A stretch of 50,633 bases of DNA from the NCBI GenBank assembly GCA_030748455.1, contig JASMLY010000020.1:1-50633 (forward strand), given 5' to 3'. Origin of the DNA: Phycisphaerales bacterium. GTDB taxonomy: Bacteria; Planctomycetota; Phycisphaerae; Phycisphaerales; SM1A02. The notes under the pieces are model-generated. The model was given only the letters and a program-made list of their open reading frames with translations. It searched no databases and was not told the origin of the DNA. Numbering within the stretch: position 1 is the first letter of the stretch; the number at the start of each line of letters is the position of its first letter. The position numbers and the translations under genes were made by a program. Shown one piece after another: positions 50,001 to 50,633 of this stretch.

Positions 50001-50633
50001 ATGACAAATCAACACATTCTCTGGAAAACAGCAGCAGTAGTAACTACTACAGTTTCGGTTGCCATACACGCCCAAGAGCAAGAGACGACAGACAACTCTT
50101 GGATTGGTGCAATCACTTCTGATGGTGTTGCCGTTCGGTGTGGAGCGAATGAAAGTTATTACCCAATCACCCACCTCACTACTGGTGACACTGTCACTGT
50201 TGTTGGAAAAAGGCAGGACTGGTACCAAGTGAACACTGGTGGATCTTCTTTTAACTCTGTTGTGGGGTACATTAAGTATCCAGAAAAAGACTCTTCTGTA
50301 TTTGTTGTCGAAGGCGAGACAGGAACCGCTGGTGGTGACATAGAGATTATCGCAAAGAACGTTGAATCTGATGAAATGTATCGTTCGTGGCGGCCCGTGT
50401 ATCGAATGCAAGATGGTGAAACCGTTCGCATTATTCAAACAGAAGCAATGGCGCCTGGAACACTCCACCGCGAAGCATATATTGTCCACACTGTTTCCTT
50501 GCCACCAAACGCCACTGCTTGGATCAATGTTTCAAACATTACTAAAACAACACCGAACGAAGAGTTAATCGAAGATGTTGAATTGGGTGAAAACATTGAT
50601 ACAGAAGCGGGTTCAGAGCAGTTGGACGAGGGG
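50001..50633 (+). CDS. N-terminal part of an exported SH3-domain protein, cut by the window edge
   Basis: An open frame of 211 codons runs from ATG 50001 to the window end; GAGGAGG lies 6 bases before the start. A signal peptide (KTAAVVTTTVSVAIHA, cleavage before QEQ) is followed by a bacterial SH3 domain: VAVRCGANESYYPITHLTTG, then DTVTVVGKRQDWYQV. A second segment (about residues 100-175: VRIIQTEAMAP, WINVSNITK) looks like another SH3-like unit. An acidic stretch (EELIEDVELGENIDTEAG) ends the visible part. SH3b domains usually bind cell-wall peptides. The missing C-terminus should decide whether it carries an enzyme domain. Confidence 0.85.
   Translation, partial: MTNQHILWKTAAVVTTTVSVAIHAQEQETTDNSWIGAITSDGVAVRCGANESYYPITHLTTGDTVTVVGKRQDWYQVNTGGSSFNSVVGYIKYPEKDSSVFVVEGETGTAGGDIEIIAKNVESDEMYRSWRPVYRMQDGETVRIIQTEAMAPGTLHREAYIVHTVSLPPNATAWINVSNITKTTPNEELIEDVELGENIDTEAGSEQLDEG

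Noticed and set aside
49944..50489. A 181-codon reverse frame antisense to the SH3-domain protein
   Set aside because: The forward frame has a signal peptide, a strong ribosome site and a SH3 domain; the reverse frame is its shadow.

Overview
The window looks like part of a planctomycete chromosome, most likely from the class Phycisphaerae. The signs are a dockerin-like EF-hand tail (DVNCDGVVNVEDILLVVASW) on a secreted carboxypeptidase, a CPRCG...CPECG zinc ribbon fused to membrane helices, an RNA polymerase sigma factor directly followed by a membrane serine/threonine kinase, a TPR protein with two RNA polymerase alpha C-terminal domains, an outer-membrane (Gram-negative) gene set, and a moderate, slightly AT-rich base composition. 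This placement is inference from protein families; there is no rRNA gene here. I see no phage, integrase, transposase, CRISPR array, plasmid or secondary-metabolite genes.

Layout. 1-3.6 kb: a cut-off gene, a small membrane protein, an AsmA-like protein, an ArsR-type regulator divergent from an Eis-like acetyltransferase, then a 413-bp gene-free stretch holding a terminator, a 117-bp direct repeat and tRNA-Leu(UAA). 3.6-10.5 kb, all leftward: a phosphate block (porin, truncated phoU, phoB, phoR, DUF47 protein, Pit transporter, small Cys/Gly-rich protein, then tRNA-Leu), with a candidate PhoB operator in front of the porin. 10.6-18 kb: tRNA-Cys and a secreted protein, then a leftward group (secreted 846-residue protein, flippase-like membrane protein, pyrE, gatB, cyclophilin). 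18-23.7 kb: a secreted protein and an oligopeptide-binding protein facing a lone OppB-type permease and enolase, then a zinc-ribbon membrane protein.

23.7-35.1 kb: a long, tightly packed leftward run: sigma factor, kinase, TauE/SafE permease, methylisocitrate lyase, (methyl)citrate synthase, 3-hydroxyacyl-CoA dehydrogenase, CcsB and CcsA for cytochrome c maturation, and a D-2-hydroxyacid dehydrogenase. Enzymes of propionyl-CoA and acyl-CoA use thus sit beside cytochrome c assembly. 35.2-50.6 kb: a coiled-coil protein, a SpoIID-like Tat lipoprotein, lemA with an htpX-like protease, the TPR/alpha-CTD protein, a MATE exporter with a thioredoxin-like protein, the secreted M14 carboxypeptidase, a ChaN-like lipoprotein, tsaC/sua5, a TolC-type lipoprotein and a cut-off SH3 protein.

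Genes are packed closely. Same-strand neighbours often overlap by 4 bp, and three convergent pairs share a 4-bp palindrome (TTAA or CTAG) containing both stop codons. The only stretch of more than 300 bases without a protein gene is 3202-3614. The points most worth checking are: PhoU lacking its first 43 or so residues, with phoU-like codons starting right after the porin stop codon; an 11-bp periodic array before the porin -10 box; the duplicated tRNA-Leu 3' end with its terminator; the TPR/alpha-CTD protein; and an ArsR promoter that looks leaderless with a palindrome over its -10 box.
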